Shown here: one piece after another, positions 27,549 to 36,763 of the stretch
How the letters are laid out: every line of letters begins with the position of its first letter
Position numbering within the stretch: position 1 is the stretch's first letter
DNA from: Puniceicoccales bacterium
GTDB lineage: Bacteria > Verrucomicrobiota > Verrucomicrobiia > Opitutales > UBA953
NCBI GenBank assembly: GCA_031256995.1
Contig: JAIRPL010000052.1
Location: forward strand, 1 to 64,000
DNA: 64,000 bases
Direction of reading: 5' to 3'
The notes under the pieces: model-generated
What the model saw: the letters and a program-made list of their open reading frames with translations, nothing else
What the model was told of the DNA's origin: nothing
Database searches by the model: none
Position numbers and translations under genes: made by a program

Positions 27549-29351
27549 ATGGCACTGCTTGCCCTACACGATGTAACCCTAAGCCACGGCGGCCCGAGGC
27601 TGCTCGATGGCGCCTCGTTCCAAATCGACCCAGGGGACCGCCTTGGCCTTGTCGGGCGCAATGGCGCGGGGAAGACCACGCTGATGCGGCTTTTGTCGGG
27701 GGAGATCGCCCCCGATTCCGGCGCGGTGGAGTCCTCGCGCGGCCTTCGTGTCGGAATCCTGCCGCAGGATGTGCCCGACGCCCTTGACGGCTCCGTGCGC
27801 GACATCGTCCTTGCGGGCGCGCGCGCCAATCCCGATGCCCATGCCCGCGCCGAGGCCGGCCTCGTGGCGGACCGCCTGCTCACCCGCATGGCGCTGCCGG
27901 AGGACGCGCCCTTCAACAGCCTCAGCGCGGGCATGAGGCGCCGCGTGCTGCTCGCGCGGGAGCTTGCCTGCGCGCCCGACCTGCTCCTTCTGGACGAGCC
28001 GACCAATCACCTTGACGTGGCTTCCATCGAGTTCCTGGAGGGCTTTCTGGCCTCGTGGCGCGGCGCCATCCTCGTCGTCTCGCACGACCGCCGTTTCATC
28101 CAGCGAGTCGCCACGGCCATTCTTGACCTCGACCGGGGGAAAATCACCCGTTGGGACTGCCCGTATGAGAAATTCCTCGAGCGCAAGGAGGCATGGCTGG
28201 AGGCCGAGGCGTCGGCCAATGCCGAGTTTGACAAGAAACTTGCGCGCGAGGAGGCGTGGCTGCGCCAGGGGGTCAAGGCCCGGCGCTGCCGCAATGAGGG
28301 CCGCGTCCGCGCCTTGCAAAAGCTGCGCGTGGAAAGGCGTTCGCGCCGTGACCAGGCAGGCCTGGTCCGGGCCGGGATCACGGCCGCCGGGCATGGGGGC
28401 GAGAAGGTGCTGGAGGCGGTCAATGTCTCCTTTTCCTGGCCTGGCCAGCCACCCCTCGTGCGCGATTTTTCCATGCGCCTGATGCGCGGCGACCGCATCG
28501 GGCTTCTTGGCCCGAATGGTTCCGGAAAGACCACCTTGCTGAAGCTGCTGCTTGGCGAGCTTGCCCCGGCCTCCGGGGTTGTGAAGCACGGCACAAATCT
28601 CGCCGTCGCCTACTACGACCAGCTGCGCGCGCAGCTCGACCCCGCCCGGACGGTTGCCGAAAACCTTTCCCCCGACTCCGATCACGTTTCCACGCCATCG
28701 GGCCGGCGGCACGTCATCACCTACCTTGGCGACTTTCTGTTCCCGCCTGACCGTGCGCGCTCGCCCGTCTCCATGCTCAGCGGCGGGGAGCGAAACCGTC
28801 TCTTGCTGGCAAAACTCCTGCTGAGGCCCGCCAACGTCCTCGTGCTCGACGAGCCGACGAACGATCTCGACATCGAGACCCTTGAATTGCTCGAGGAACT
28901 CGTCTCCGAGTTTCCGGGCACGGTGCTCCTCGTTTCCCATGACCGCGCCTTTTTGGACAATGTGACCACCAGTTATCTGGTGTTTGAGGGCGGCGGGGAG
29001 ATCCGCGAATTCAATGGCGATTACGAATCCTGGCGCGACGCGCGTGAAGCCAGGGCGGCCGCCGATGCCAAGGCGGCGTCCGGCGTGGCGGCGCAACCCC
29101 CGGCGGGTTCCGGCGCGCCCGTGGCGGGAAAAAAGCTCTCGAACAAGGAGAAGGAGGAGCTTTCCGGGCTGCCCGCGCGCATCGAGGCCCTGGAGGCCGA
29201 GCATGCCGCCCTTGTGGAACGCCTGAATGATCCCGGGCTTTACCGCGACCCGGCCGCCGCAAAATTGGCGCATGAACGCCTGCCAGCCTTGGACGCGGAG
29301 ATTCACCGTGCCTACAGCCGCTGGTCGGAGCTTGAGGAGCGCCCGTCATGA
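27549..29351 (+). CDS. uup: ABC-F family ATPase, Uup type
   Basis: A soluble protein of 600 residues with two ABC ATPase domains and no membrane segments. Domain 1 has Walker A GRNGAGKTT and Walker B LLLLDEPTNHLD; domain 2 has GPNGSGKTT, signature MLSGGERNRLLLAK and VLVLDEPTNDLD. The first signature is altered to NSLSAGMRRR. The linker region (EAWLEAEASANAEFDKKLAR, then REEAWLRQGVKARRCRNEGR) matches the Uup subgroup. The C-terminal region from about residue 520 is a coiled coil (KLSNKEKEELSGLPARIEAL) like the DNA-binding tail of Uup. ABC-F proteins act on ribosomes, and Uup is linked to replication-transposon effects and ribosome assembly. Precise subgroup assignment is by eye. Confidence 0.88.
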   Translation: MALLALHDVTLSHGGPRLLDGASFQIDPGDRLGLVGRNGAGKTTLMRLLSGEIAPDSGAVESSRGLRVGILPQDVPDALDGSVRDIVLAGARANPDAHARAEAGLVADRLLTRMALPEDAPFNSLSAGMRRRVLLARELACAPDLLLLDEPTNHLDVASIEFLEGFLASWRGAILVVSHDRRFIQRVATAILDLDRGKITRWDCPYEKFLERKEAWLEAEASANAEFDKKLAREEAWLRQGVKARRCRNEGRVRALQKLRVERRSRRDQAGLVRAGITAAGHGGEKVLEAVNVSFSWPGQPPLVRDFSMRLMRGDRIGLLGPNGSGKTTLLKLLLGELAPASGVVKHGTNLAVAYYDQLRAQLDPARTVAENLSPDSDHVSTPSGRRHVITYLGDFLFPPDRARSPVSMLSGGERNRLLLAKLLLRPANVLVLDEPTNDLDIETLELLEELVSEFPGTVLLVSHDRAFLDNVTTSYLVFEGGGEIREFNGDYESWRDAREARAAADAKAASGVAAQPPAGSGAPVAGKKLSNKEKEELSGLPARIEALEAEHAALVERLNDPGLYRDPAAAKLAHERLPALDAEIHRAYSRWSELEERPS

Positions 29352-29419
29352 TGCGGACGGCGCGGTTTTCCCACACAGTCTGCCGTTGGAAACAGGGTGG
29401 AAGGCGTTAAGAGGGGGCC

Positions 29420-31294
29420 ATGTGTGGAAAAAATCCAGAGCCGGGTGCCCGGACGGGGGCTGACGCGGGCATCGCCGCCGGAAGCCGCGCCTGTGCCGCC
29501 ACGGCGGACTGGGTGGCGATGGCGGGCGAACTCGCGGCCCTGGTCCCGCTCGCCCGCCTTGATCCGGAGGCCGCGCGGGAGTTGCGCCGTGCCGGGGCGG
29601 GGCAGGGGGGGGTCGCGGTCGCCTGCTCCGGTGGGGCGGATTCTGTCGCGACGGCACTGCTGACGTGGGGCCTGTTTCCCGCGTTGCGGGGACGGCTGAC
29701 CCTGCTGCATTTCAACCACCGGACACGGGTGGAATGCGAGGTGGAGGCCAGGTTTGTGCACGGGCTGGCGCGGGGCCTTGGCGCGGGGTTTGTGGCAGGG
29801 GTGCGGGAGCCACACGGCGAGGGGGCGTTCCGTTTTGTTTCCGAAGACTGCGTCAGGAAAGTGGAGGGATGCCCGGGCGCGGGGGAGCCGGGGAATCCAT
29901 GTCTGGATGCCGGCGAGGTGGCGCTCCGGGAGGCGCGATTGCGGTTTTTTCGGGCGGCCTGCGGGAGGTGCGGGGCGCGCTGGCTTGCGCAGGGGCACCA
30001 TGCGGACGACGTATTGGAGAATGTCTTGATGCGCTTGGGGCGCGGGGCCGGGACGGCAGGCTTGGCGGCGCCGAGGCCCGTGCAGCGTTTTATGGCAGGC
30101 GCGCCGGAGGATCGCGGTGGCGCCGTGGAGGCGGATGCGGGAGGCAGGGGCGCGCCGGGGGTTGTTTTTGTGCGACCGCTGCTGGCGTTGCGCAAGGCGG
30201 AGATCCGTGCCGCATTGTCCGCCGCCGGCGCGTGCTGGCACGAGGACAATACCAATGCGCAGGATGCGCATTTGCGGAACCGCATCCGCCATCATGTCGC
30301 GCCCGTCTGGGAGCGGGTGCAGGAGCGGGATTCCGTGGCGGGGGTGCTGCGCTCGCGCCGCCTGCTTGATGAGGATGCCGCCGCGTTGGAGGCTTGGGCC
30401 GGGGATGCGTGGGCGGATATCGCCGGCGCGCGGGAGGTGGCGATCCTGCCGCGCTCCATTTCCGCGCTGGACTGGCGCCCGGCCGCGGGCCTTCCGGTTG
30501 CGATCCAGCGGCGGCTGGTGCGAAAGGCGCTGTGCCTGCTTGCGCCCGGCGCCATGCCGGGAGCCGGGGTGGTGGACTCTGTGGCCGGGGCGCTGGTTGC
30601 GGGTCGCGCGGGGCGCTGGAACGTGGCCGCGGGAGGGACGCTTGTCTTTGATGGCGTGACTTTGCGTGTGGATCGCCAGCATCCGGGTGATTCCAGTTTC
30701 GGCCCTTCGCGGATTTTCGCGCCGCTTGTGGCGGGCGGGGGACTTTTTTGGACGACGCCGGCGGCGGGAACGGCGGGCGGGGAAATGGCTTCCTTGCGCG
30801 AAGATCCGGATGGCGCGGGCGGGGATGCGCGCCTTGTGGCGGGTTGGTTGTCCCTGGAGCGCGTGGTTTTGAGTGGGACGGAATTTTCCAGGCTTTGCGC
30901 GGGACATTTTTCGCCGGACCGGCTTGCGTGTCTGGCGCTTGCCCCGGAGGGGGAGGGCGGTGGAGGCGCACCGGCAATGGGTTTCCCGCCGGCTGTTCCT
31001 TTCCGGGTGCGCCAGTGGCGGGCGGGGGATTCCTACCGTCCGTTGGGAGCCGCAGGGCGCCGGAAGTTGTCCGACATGTTTGGCGAGCGGGGAATCCCGG
31101 CTGCCGCGCGGCATGTTTTGCCGGTGGTTTGTGATGCCGTGACGGGCGGGATCCTTTGGGTGCCGGGTTTGCCGCCCGCGCACGCGTGGCGTTTGCGCAC
31201 GTGCTCGCCGTGCTTTCGGTTGACTTGGAAACCGGCTTTTTCAACATCCCCGCGATCCGTAACCCTCGCCGAAACGCAGACGCGACAAATTTAA
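29420..31294 (+). CDS. tilS: tRNA(Ile)-lysidine synthase
   Basis: Converts C34 of the minor tRNA-Ile (CAU) to lysidine using ATP and lysine, so that it reads AUA rather than AUG. The PP-loop motif VAVACSGGADSVATALL is at about residues 65-82, with LLHFNHRTRVE just after. The C-terminal TilS domain is recognisable (FRVRQWRAGDSYRPLGAAGR followed by RKLSDMFGERGIP). At 624 residues it is well above the usual 320-480; extra length lies in the N-terminal 60 residues and in Gly/Ala-rich stretches of the middle domain. GAGGGGG ahead of ATG 29420 may be a Shine-Dalgarno site. An internal ATG at 29518 would trim the extension. The stop is 4 bp before ftsH, a tilS-ftsH pairing common in bacteria. Confidence 0.93.
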   Translation: MCGKNPEPGARTGADAGIAAGSRACAATADWVAMAGELAALVPLARLDPEAARELRRAGAGQGGVAVACSGGADSVATALLTWGLFPALRGRLTLLHFNHRTRVECEVEARFVHGLARGLGAGFVAGVREPHGEGAFRFVSEDCVRKVEGCPGAGEPGNPCLDAGEVALREARLRFFRAACGRCGARWLAQGHHADDVLENVLMRLGRGAGTAGLAAPRPVQRFMAGAPEDRGGAVEADAGGRGAPGVVFVRPLLALRKAEIRAALSAAGACWHEDNTNAQDAHLRNRIRHHVAPVWERVQERDSVAGVLRSRRLLDEDAAALEAWAGDAWADIAGAREVAILPRSISALDWRPAAGLPVAIQRRLVRKALCLLAPGAMPGAGVVDSVAGALVAGRAGRWNVAAGGTLVFDGVTLRVDRQHPGDSSFGPSRIFAPLVAGGGLFWTTPAAGTAGGEMASLREDPDGAGGDARLVAGWLSLERVVLSGTEFSRLCAGHFSPDRLACLALAPEGEGGGGAPAMGFPPAVPFRVRQWRAGDSYRPLGAAGRRKLSDMFGERGIPAAARHVLPVVCDAVTGGILWVPGLPPAHAWRLRTCSPCFRLTWKPAFSTSPRSVTLAETQTRQI

Positions 31295-31298
31295 TTCC

Positions 31299-33335
31299 AT
31301 GAGCCAGAAGTCCGACAATGACCCAAAGAAACCGGGGCGCAAAGGCCCGCAAGAACGCATGAATGTGAAGCTCTTGTTCATCTGGCTCGGGGTTTGTCTC
31401 CTTATCACCGCGCTGATTTCGGCAGGGGGGGGTGGAAGCCGGGGGGAGGGCATTGTGAAGTCGGGTGAAGTGACGGTGTCCCAAGTGCTTGTCTGGGCGC
31501 GCGAAAGCAAGATTGCCTCGCTCTCCATTGAGCAGAATCCGGAGGGTGGGAGCAGTTTTTACAAACTTTCCGGCACCCTTCGCGAGGTGCACTCAAAAAC
31601 AAACGAAGTCTCTGAAAAACAACAATTTAATGCCACGGGAATCTTGACGGCCCAGAACATCGATGAGCTGCGGGCAAAGCTTCCGCCCGCGCGCATCACG
31701 GAGAAGCCCGCCTCCACGCTTCTCAGTGTCATCCTTATCAACTCGCTTCCGACTTTGCTCATCGTTGGCGTCATCGTCTTTTTTGCCTTCCAGATCTACA
31801 AGGGGAGCAGCAAGGGCACGATGGGGTTCATCCGCAGCCGCGCCAAGCAGCTCAATCGCGAAAAGCAGAAAGTCACCTTCCAGGACGTGGCCGGGTGCGA
31901 TGAGGCCAAGGAGGATGTGCAGGAGATTGTCGAATTTTTGCGTGATGCCAAAAAGTTTCAAAAAATCGGCGGGCGCATTCCGCGCGGCATCCTGCTTGTC
32001 GGCCCTCCGGGCACGGGCAAGACCCTGCTTGCGCGTGCCGTGGCCGGCGAGGCGGACGTCCCCTACTTCACCATCTCCGGCTCCGACTTTGTGGAAATGT
32101 TTGTCGGCGTCGGCGCGGCGCGCGTTCGCGACATGTTTGAGCAGGCGCGGAAAAATGCCCCCTGCATCATATTCATTGATGAAATAGACGCCGTGGGGCG
32201 CCAGCGCGGCGCCGGTCTTGGTGGCGGGCATGACGAGCGTGAGCAAACCTTGAACTCCCTGCTTGTTGAGATGGATGGTTTTGAGGGGCACGAGGGGGTG
32301 ATCATCATGGCCGCGACAAATCGTCCGGATGTGCTGGACAGCGCCTTGTTGCGTCCGGGGCGTTTTGACCGCCAAGTCTACGTGGATCTGCCGGACATTC
32401 ACGGACGCGAGGAAATCCTCCAAGTCCATGCCAAGAAGGTGAAGCTTTCCTCCTCGGTCGAACTCTTGCGCGTGGCCCGGTTCACGTCCGGTTTTTCGGG
32501 TGCCGACCTCGCGAACCTTCTCAACGAGGCCGCGCTGCTTGCGGCCCGCAAAGGGAAGAATGAAATCGAGCTTGTCGAGATCGAGGAGGCGCGCGACAAG
32601 ATCTCCTTCGGACGTGAGCGCCGGCGGCTCATGGATGATGAGGACCGCCGCACCACCGCCTACCACGAAGCCGGCCACGCGATCGTCCAGTCCGTCGTCG
32701 ATGACGGTCATCTTCCCCTCCACAAGGTCACCATCATTCCGCGCGGACGCGCCCTTGGCATGGCGATGTTCCTCCCCAAGAAGGACATCCTTGGCCAGTC
32801 GAAAAAACAGCTCCTTGCCCGTGTTTGCACGGCGATGGCGGGGCGCATCGGGGAGGAGACCGTCACCGGGGATTTCAGCAACGGCGCCTCCAGCGACATC
32901 AAGCAGGCCACGGCCATTGCCCGGCACATGGTTTGCGATTGGGGCATGAGCGAGCTTGGCCCCGTGGCGTTTGGGGATGAGCGCGACAATGTTTTCCTTG
33001 GGCGGGAGATCGGCCGTTCCCAAAATTATAGTGATGAGACAGCCCGTCGGATTGATGAGGCCATCCGGGAGATCATTGTCGCCCAATACAAACGCGCCCA
33101 GGAGATCCTCGCCATGCACGCAAACGCCCACAAGGTTGTGGCCGAGGCACTTCTGGAATATGAAACCCTTGACGCGGTGCACGTCGCCGAAGCCATAAAG
33201 AATGGCGTGATTTCCACCCCGGTCATCTACCACCCCATGACGAAGCGTCCCGACGCGGATCTTCCTTCCACGGCTGGTGGCCTCCCGCCCCGCGCGGAAC
33301 CGCCACCCCTTGCGGGCATCCCATCCGCGGCGTAG
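31299..33335 (+). CDS. ftsH: ATP-dependent zinc metalloprotease FtsH
   Basis: A membrane-bound AAA+ protease that degrades unassembled membrane proteins and regulatory proteins. The 678-residue product has an N-terminal membrane segment (about residues 25-42), a periplasmic domain, a second segment (about 142-162), then the AAA module with Walker A GPPGTGKT (about 234-241), Walker [16 protein letters not shown] and the SRH region [16 protein letters not shown]. The zinc-binding HEAGH is at about 456-460. The order and length fit the family. It is almost certainly cotranscribed and translationally coupled with tilS four bases upstream. Confidence 0.98.
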   Translation: MSQKSDNDPKKPGRKGPQERMNVKLLFIWLGVCLLITALISAGGGGSRGEGIVKSGEVTVSQVLVWARESKIASLSIEQNPEGGSSFYKLSGTLREVHSKTNEVSEKQQFNATGILTAQNIDELRAKLPPARITEKPASTLLSVILINSLPTLLIVGVIVFFAFQIYKGSSKGTMGFIRSRAKQLNREKQKVTFQDVAGCDEAKEDVQEIVEFLRDAKKFQKIGGRIPRGILLVGPPGTGKTLLARAVAGEADVPYFTISGSDFVEMFVGVGAARVRDMFEQARKNAPCIIFIDEIDAVGRQRGAGLGGGHDEREQTLNSLLVEMDGFEGHEGVIIMAATNRPDVLDSALLRPGRFDRQVYVDLPDIHGREEILQVHAKKVKLSSSVELLRVARFTSGFSGADLANLLNEAALLAARKGKNEIELVEIEEARDKISFGRERRRLMDDEDRRTTAYHEAGHAIVQSVVDDGHLPLHKVTIIPRGRALGMAMFLPKKDILGQSKKQLLARVCTAMAGRIGEETVTGDFSNGASSDIKQATAIARHMVCDWGMSELGPVAFGDERDNVFLGREIGRSQNYSDETARRIDEAIREIIVAQYKRAQEILAMHANAHKVVAEALLEYETLDAVHVAEAIKNGVISTPVIYHPMTKRPDADLPSTAGGLPPRAEPPPLAGIPSAA

Positions 33336-33349
33336 GAGGCGGCCGGGGC

Positions 33350-33365
33350 GGGCGGATGTCCGCCC
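33350..33365 (+). terminator. Hairpin downstream of ftsH
   Basis: GGGCGGA (33350-33356) and TCCGCCC (33359-33365) form a short GC-rich stem just after the ftsH stop, and flanking AGGAGG/CCTCCT could extend it. It sits between convergent ftsH and the MATE gene. The following bases are only moderately T-rich. Confidence 0.35.
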
Positions 33366-33448
33366 TCCTGCCTTTGTCTGGATGAGGTGTTTTTTCGGGC
33401 TGCAGAGGGCGGCGGCGTGCCTCGTTTGCCTGAGTTTTGCCAGTCAGG

Positions 33449-34846
33449 TCACACTTTGCCGGACCACAAAGCTCCCGTCGCCGCCTTTTTGAGGTTTGAG
33501 AGCAGACGGGCATTGAGGATCACCGCCGCAGAAAAAATGCCGCATGAGAGACCAAGCCAGATTGCCATGCCCTGCAGGTTTGTGAGACGCATGAGGAGGT
33601 ACGCAACGGGAAGGCTCACGAGCCAGTAACAGACAAATGCCGACGCCGAGGCGAATTTCACGTCACTCATGCCCCGCAATGCCCCGCTGGCGACAACCTG
33701 CAGGCCGTCGCAGATGGAAAACAACGCCGCCGCGAACAGGAATTGGGACGCGAGCAGGAGGGTCTCCGGCGAGGATTTTTCCGCGGAAAGGTAGATGGCC
33801 GGGACCTCGTGGCGAAAAAGCAGGAGAAGCAAACCGTACAGCCCCATGACAAAACCGCCAAAAAGCACGGCCCCAAATGAGATGCGCCGCATGGCCGGGG
33901 CATCCCGCCGCCCATAGGCCTCTCCGACACGGATGCTCGCTCCCTGCGACAGTCCGGCGGGGAACATGAAGGCAAATGTCGCGAGACTGACCGTGATTTG
34001 GTGCGCCGCCAGATGTTTCTCGCCAAGCGATCCCATGAGGATTGCCGCGCAGGTGAACACCCCCACCTCGAAAGTCCATTGCACGGCGCTGGGAATGCCG
34101 AGGGAGAACAGGGCGCGAAACCAGCGCAGGCTCATCCCATCACGCCAGCGCGGACGCAGCCCGCCGGGGTGAATGGTGATGCCGATGAGGGAGACCGTGC
34201 GCGCGACAAAAGTGCCGATGCCCGCCCCGGCGAGGCCAAGCGCGGGCGCGCCATAGTTTCCGAACATCAAAACCCAGTTGAGTGCCGCATTGACGAGCAC
34301 GCCAATGCCAAGCCACAGCAGCGCGATCCAGGGCTGGTTCTCTGCCTCGCGCTCGTTTTTCATGCATTGGAAAAGCATCGCCGGCACGGTTGCCCACCCC
34401 AGCCAAATCGCAAAATCACCCCCGGCGCTGACCACGGCGGGCGGTTGCCCAAACCAGCCCAGCGCGCCGGTGAGCACGGCGGCGTGAATGCCCGCGCCAA
34501 CAAGCAGGCCGTAGGCGCCGCAGGCCATGAGGCCGTGCCGCAGTGCGGCGGGCGCGTCCTGCGGGCGCCCGGCCCCGCGCCCCTGGGCGATGAGCACCGA
34601 GACCGCCGAGGCGAGGCCAAAGCCGAAGATCACCGGCAGGATGACGGTGTTGCCCACAAACCCGGCCGCCGCAAGGGCCGTGTCGCCAAGCGCCCCAGCC
34701 ATCATCGTGTCGAGAACGAACAGAATGCCACCCCCGGCCTGCCCAAGCATGATGGGCAGGGAGAGCCGGATGGTTTTCCGAAGCTCGGGAAGCAGGGACG
34801 AAAAAAACGCGACAGGGATGGCGATCGGCGACGGTTTCGGACTCAC
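33449..34846 (-). CDS. MATE family efflux transporter (NorM-like)
   Basis: An inner-membrane multidrug or metabolite exporter driven by Na+ or H+. The 465-residue product has about twelve hydrophobic segments in two halves. The N-terminal half carries the MATE pattern LSLPIMLGQAGGGILFVLDT then MMAGALGDTALAAAGFVGN, and the second half starts LFSLGIPSAVQWTFEVGVF with a matching HLAAHQITVSLATFAFMFP. The start is GTG (34846), as no ATG lies near the family N-terminus. The RDD gene ends 45 bp upstream, so the two may form an operon. Substrate cannot be told from sequence. Confidence 0.92.
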   Translation of the reverse strand: MSPKPSPIAIPVAFFSSLLPELRKTIRLSLPIMLGQAGGGILFVLDTMMAGALGDTALAAAGFVGNTVILPVIFGFGLASAVSVLIAQGRGAGRPQDAPAALRHGLMACGAYGLLVGAGIHAAVLTGALGWFGQPPAVVSAGGDFAIWLGWATVPAMLFQCMKNEREAENQPWIALLWLGIGVLVNAALNWVLMFGNYGAPALGLAGAGIGTFVARTVSLIGITIHPGGLRPRWRDGMSLRWFRALFSLGIPSAVQWTFEVGVFTCAAILMGSLGEKHLAAHQITVSLATFAFMFPAGLSQGASIRVGEAYGRRDAPAMRRISFGAVLFGGFVMGLYGLLLLLFRHEVPAIYLSAEKSSPETLLLASQFLFAAALFSICDGLQVVASGALRGMSDVKFASASAFVCYWLVSLPVAYLLMRLTNLQGMAIWLGLSCGIFSAAVILNARLLSNLKKAATGALWSGKV

Positions 34847-34891
34847 GGGACTGCGAGGAATGGCGGGTTGGACGGGCCGGGTCCGGACGGA

Positions 34892-35359
34892 TTAGAACAG
34901 ATGGCGCTCCGTGGTGACCATGGTGCCGCTCAGCAGGTCGTGCAGGGTTTGGCGGCGCGGGGTGACGAAGGACAGGAGAAAGGAGATGGAGAAAGTCGGG
35001 AGCACAAGGATTTTGGCAATGTTGCGAATCACCACGCGCCAGAGCAACGGGTGCCGGGGCGTGTCGTCGTTGTGCTCATCGAAATCCTTGTCGGTCACAA
35101 CACGGATGCCCAGCGCCAGCTTTCCAAACGTCCCCCCCCACGGCGCCCACTCCATCAGGACAAAGTACAGGATGGAAATGGTGGACATGGCCACAAAATG
35201 CGCGTCGTTCAGGTCCTCAAGGCTTCCCGTGAAGGGGGTGCGGGGAAAATAGGGTTGCAGGAACAGGTTCACAATTTGTGAGACGGCGTTGAGCAACAAC
35301 AGGTCGGCAATGGCCGCAAGGAGACGTTTCAGAGGATGGGAGATGTCCAAATTTTTCAT
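34892..35359 (-). CDS. RDD family membrane protein
   Basis: The 155-residue product has three to four hydrophobic segments and the RDD pattern: an N-terminal HPLKRLLAAIADLLLLNAV with the Arg-x-x-Ala-x-x-x-Asp signature, then WGGTFGKLALGIRVVTDKD, and RRQTLHDLLSGTMVT at the end. RDD proteins are poorly understood inner-membrane proteins, some linked to ion transport or stress. The reading frame is open upstream to 35617, but ATG 35359 begins exactly at the family N-terminus. It lies upstream of and in the same direction as the MATE gene. Confidence 0.8.
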   Translation of the reverse strand: MKNLDISHPLKRLLAAIADLLLLNAVSQIVNLFLQPYFPRTPFTGSLEDLNDAHFVAMSTISILYFVLMEWAPWGGTFGKLALGIRVVTDKDFDEHNDDTPRHPLLWRVVIRNIAKILVLPTFSISFLLSFVTPRRQTLHDLLSGTMVTTERHLF

Positions 35360-35744
35360 TTTTCGAGTCTCGCGCACCCTATTCGCGAGGGAAATTTGTG
35401 CGAGCCAGAATGGTGAAAGGGTCACAAAAGTGGCATTCCGGGACGGGTGCGGTTTTCGCGCTTTCGTGGATGGTTTTTGGACGCGAATTTTTAAGGCGCA
35501 TGCGGGGAAGATGTTGCAAGCCCGGGCGACTGGTTCGGCCTTTCCCACTTCAAGATCCGTGAAAATCTCATGAACATGGCGACATCCTGGGGCGCCGACC
35601 TTTTTCAGAATGTACACTGAACAACATGCGCCGCGCTCCGTCTATCCCGACAGGCGCTGTGAAGTGGTGGCCGTCTGTGTTTTTTGCCCCGATCTTTTCG
35701 CTCCAAGCGCATCATTGACATGCCCACGGGGCTTCCCGGAAGAC
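35360..35744. other. Gap between dus and the RDD gene
   Basis: 385 bp without a supported gene. It probably carries the promoter of the RDD-MATE pair and the end of the dus transcript. No clear hairpin with a T-run, riboswitch or repeat was seen. Confidence 0.3.
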
Positions 35745-36704
35745 TCATGGGCATGAGACGAGGGCGCGGAGGTCGGCAAGATTTTGACAGCTGGAAAGAC
35801 GGTTGCGCAGGACGCGACTTCCGGGAAGCCCGTGCGTGAAGGCCTGCAATTTGGGGAGCAAGTGGCGGATGGAGGCGTTTGAGGCGCCAGCAAGAAGCGC
35901 CGCCGCATAATCGAGCATCGTTGAAAGACGTTCGGTCTGGGACGGTGGCGGGGGAATTGGCCGGCCATCAAGCGCGGCGCGCAAGGCGGAAAAGAGCCAG
36001 GGGTTGCCAAGCGCGGCCCGGCCGACCATGAGGGCGCGCACGCCGCTTTCGCGCAGGCGTTCAATGGCGGTCCCGGGGGCGTCAATGTCGCCGTTGCCTA
36101 TGATGGGGATGCGGGTGCTGGCGACGGCGCGTGCGATTTCGCCCCAATCGGCCTCGCCGGAGTAGCCTTGCGCGCGGGTGCGTCCATGTATGGCAATGGC
36201 TTCCACGCCGGCATCCTCAAGACGGCGCACGATTTCCTGGGCGTTGATGGACTGGCGGTCCCAGCCGATTCGGATCTTGGCGGTGACGGGCGTGGTGGAG
36301 CCGATGGCCTGGACAACGCGCACGGCAATTTCTTGCAGGAGGGCTGGGAAGCGAAGGAGGCTGGACCCGGCATTTTGATCCGTGACGGCGCAGGCGGGGC
36401 AACCGAAGTTGAGGTCGATGAAATCGGGCCGGATCCGTTCCTGCACGAGAGTGGCGGCAAGCGCCATGAAATCGGGTTTGGCGCCAAAAATTTGCACGCC
36501 GGCGGGGCGCTGGTTTCCGGGGATGCGCAAGACCCTCCATGCGCTCTCGCCGCCGCGTACCAGGCCTTCGCATTGCGCAAATTCGGTGACGAGCACGCCG
36601 GCGCCATGCTGCTTGCAGAGGGCACGGAAGGCGTCATCCGTGAATCCCGCCATCGGGGCGAGATAAAGCGGCACGGGACTGCCTGGCGCGAACCAAGGGA
36701 GCAT
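35745..36704 (-). CDS. tRNA-dihydrouridine synthase (DusB-like)
   Basis: An FMN- and NADPH-dependent enzyme reducing specific uridines in tRNA D-loops. The 319-residue product begins with the flavin-barrel strand PLYLAPMAGFTDDAFRALC, has the catalytic Cys in IDLNFGCPACAV (usually NxGCP), the phosphate-binding AIHGRTRAQGYSG, and IIGNGDIDAP with ALMVGRAALGNPWLF. These fit the DusB/Dus family; the exact tRNA position modified cannot be told. The ATG at 36704 gives a normal N-terminus. A TTG at 36767 would overlap the upstream stop by four bases (TTGA), suggesting possible translational coupling and adding 21 low-complexity residues. Confidence 0.92.
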   Translation of the reverse strand: MLPWFAPGSPVPLYLAPMAGFTDDAFRALCKQHGAGVLVTEFAQCEGLVRGGESAWRVLRIPGNQRPAGVQIFGAKPDFMALAATLVQERIRPDFIDLNFGCPACAVTDQNAGSSLLRFPALLQEIAVRVVQAIGSTTPVTAKIRIGWDRQSINAQEIVRRLEDAGVEAIAIHGRTRAQGYSGEADWGEIARAVASTRIPIIGNGDIDAPGTAIERLRESGVRALMVGRAALGNPWLFSALRAALDGRPIPPPPSQTERLSTMLDYAAALLAGASNASIRHLLPKLQAFTHGLPGSRVLRNRLSSCQNLADLRALVSCP

Positions 36705-36763
36705 GGTGGCGGAGGCGCGCGGCGAGGGTTTCGCGGATGCGGTGTCGCGGCGCGCGCGGTTGC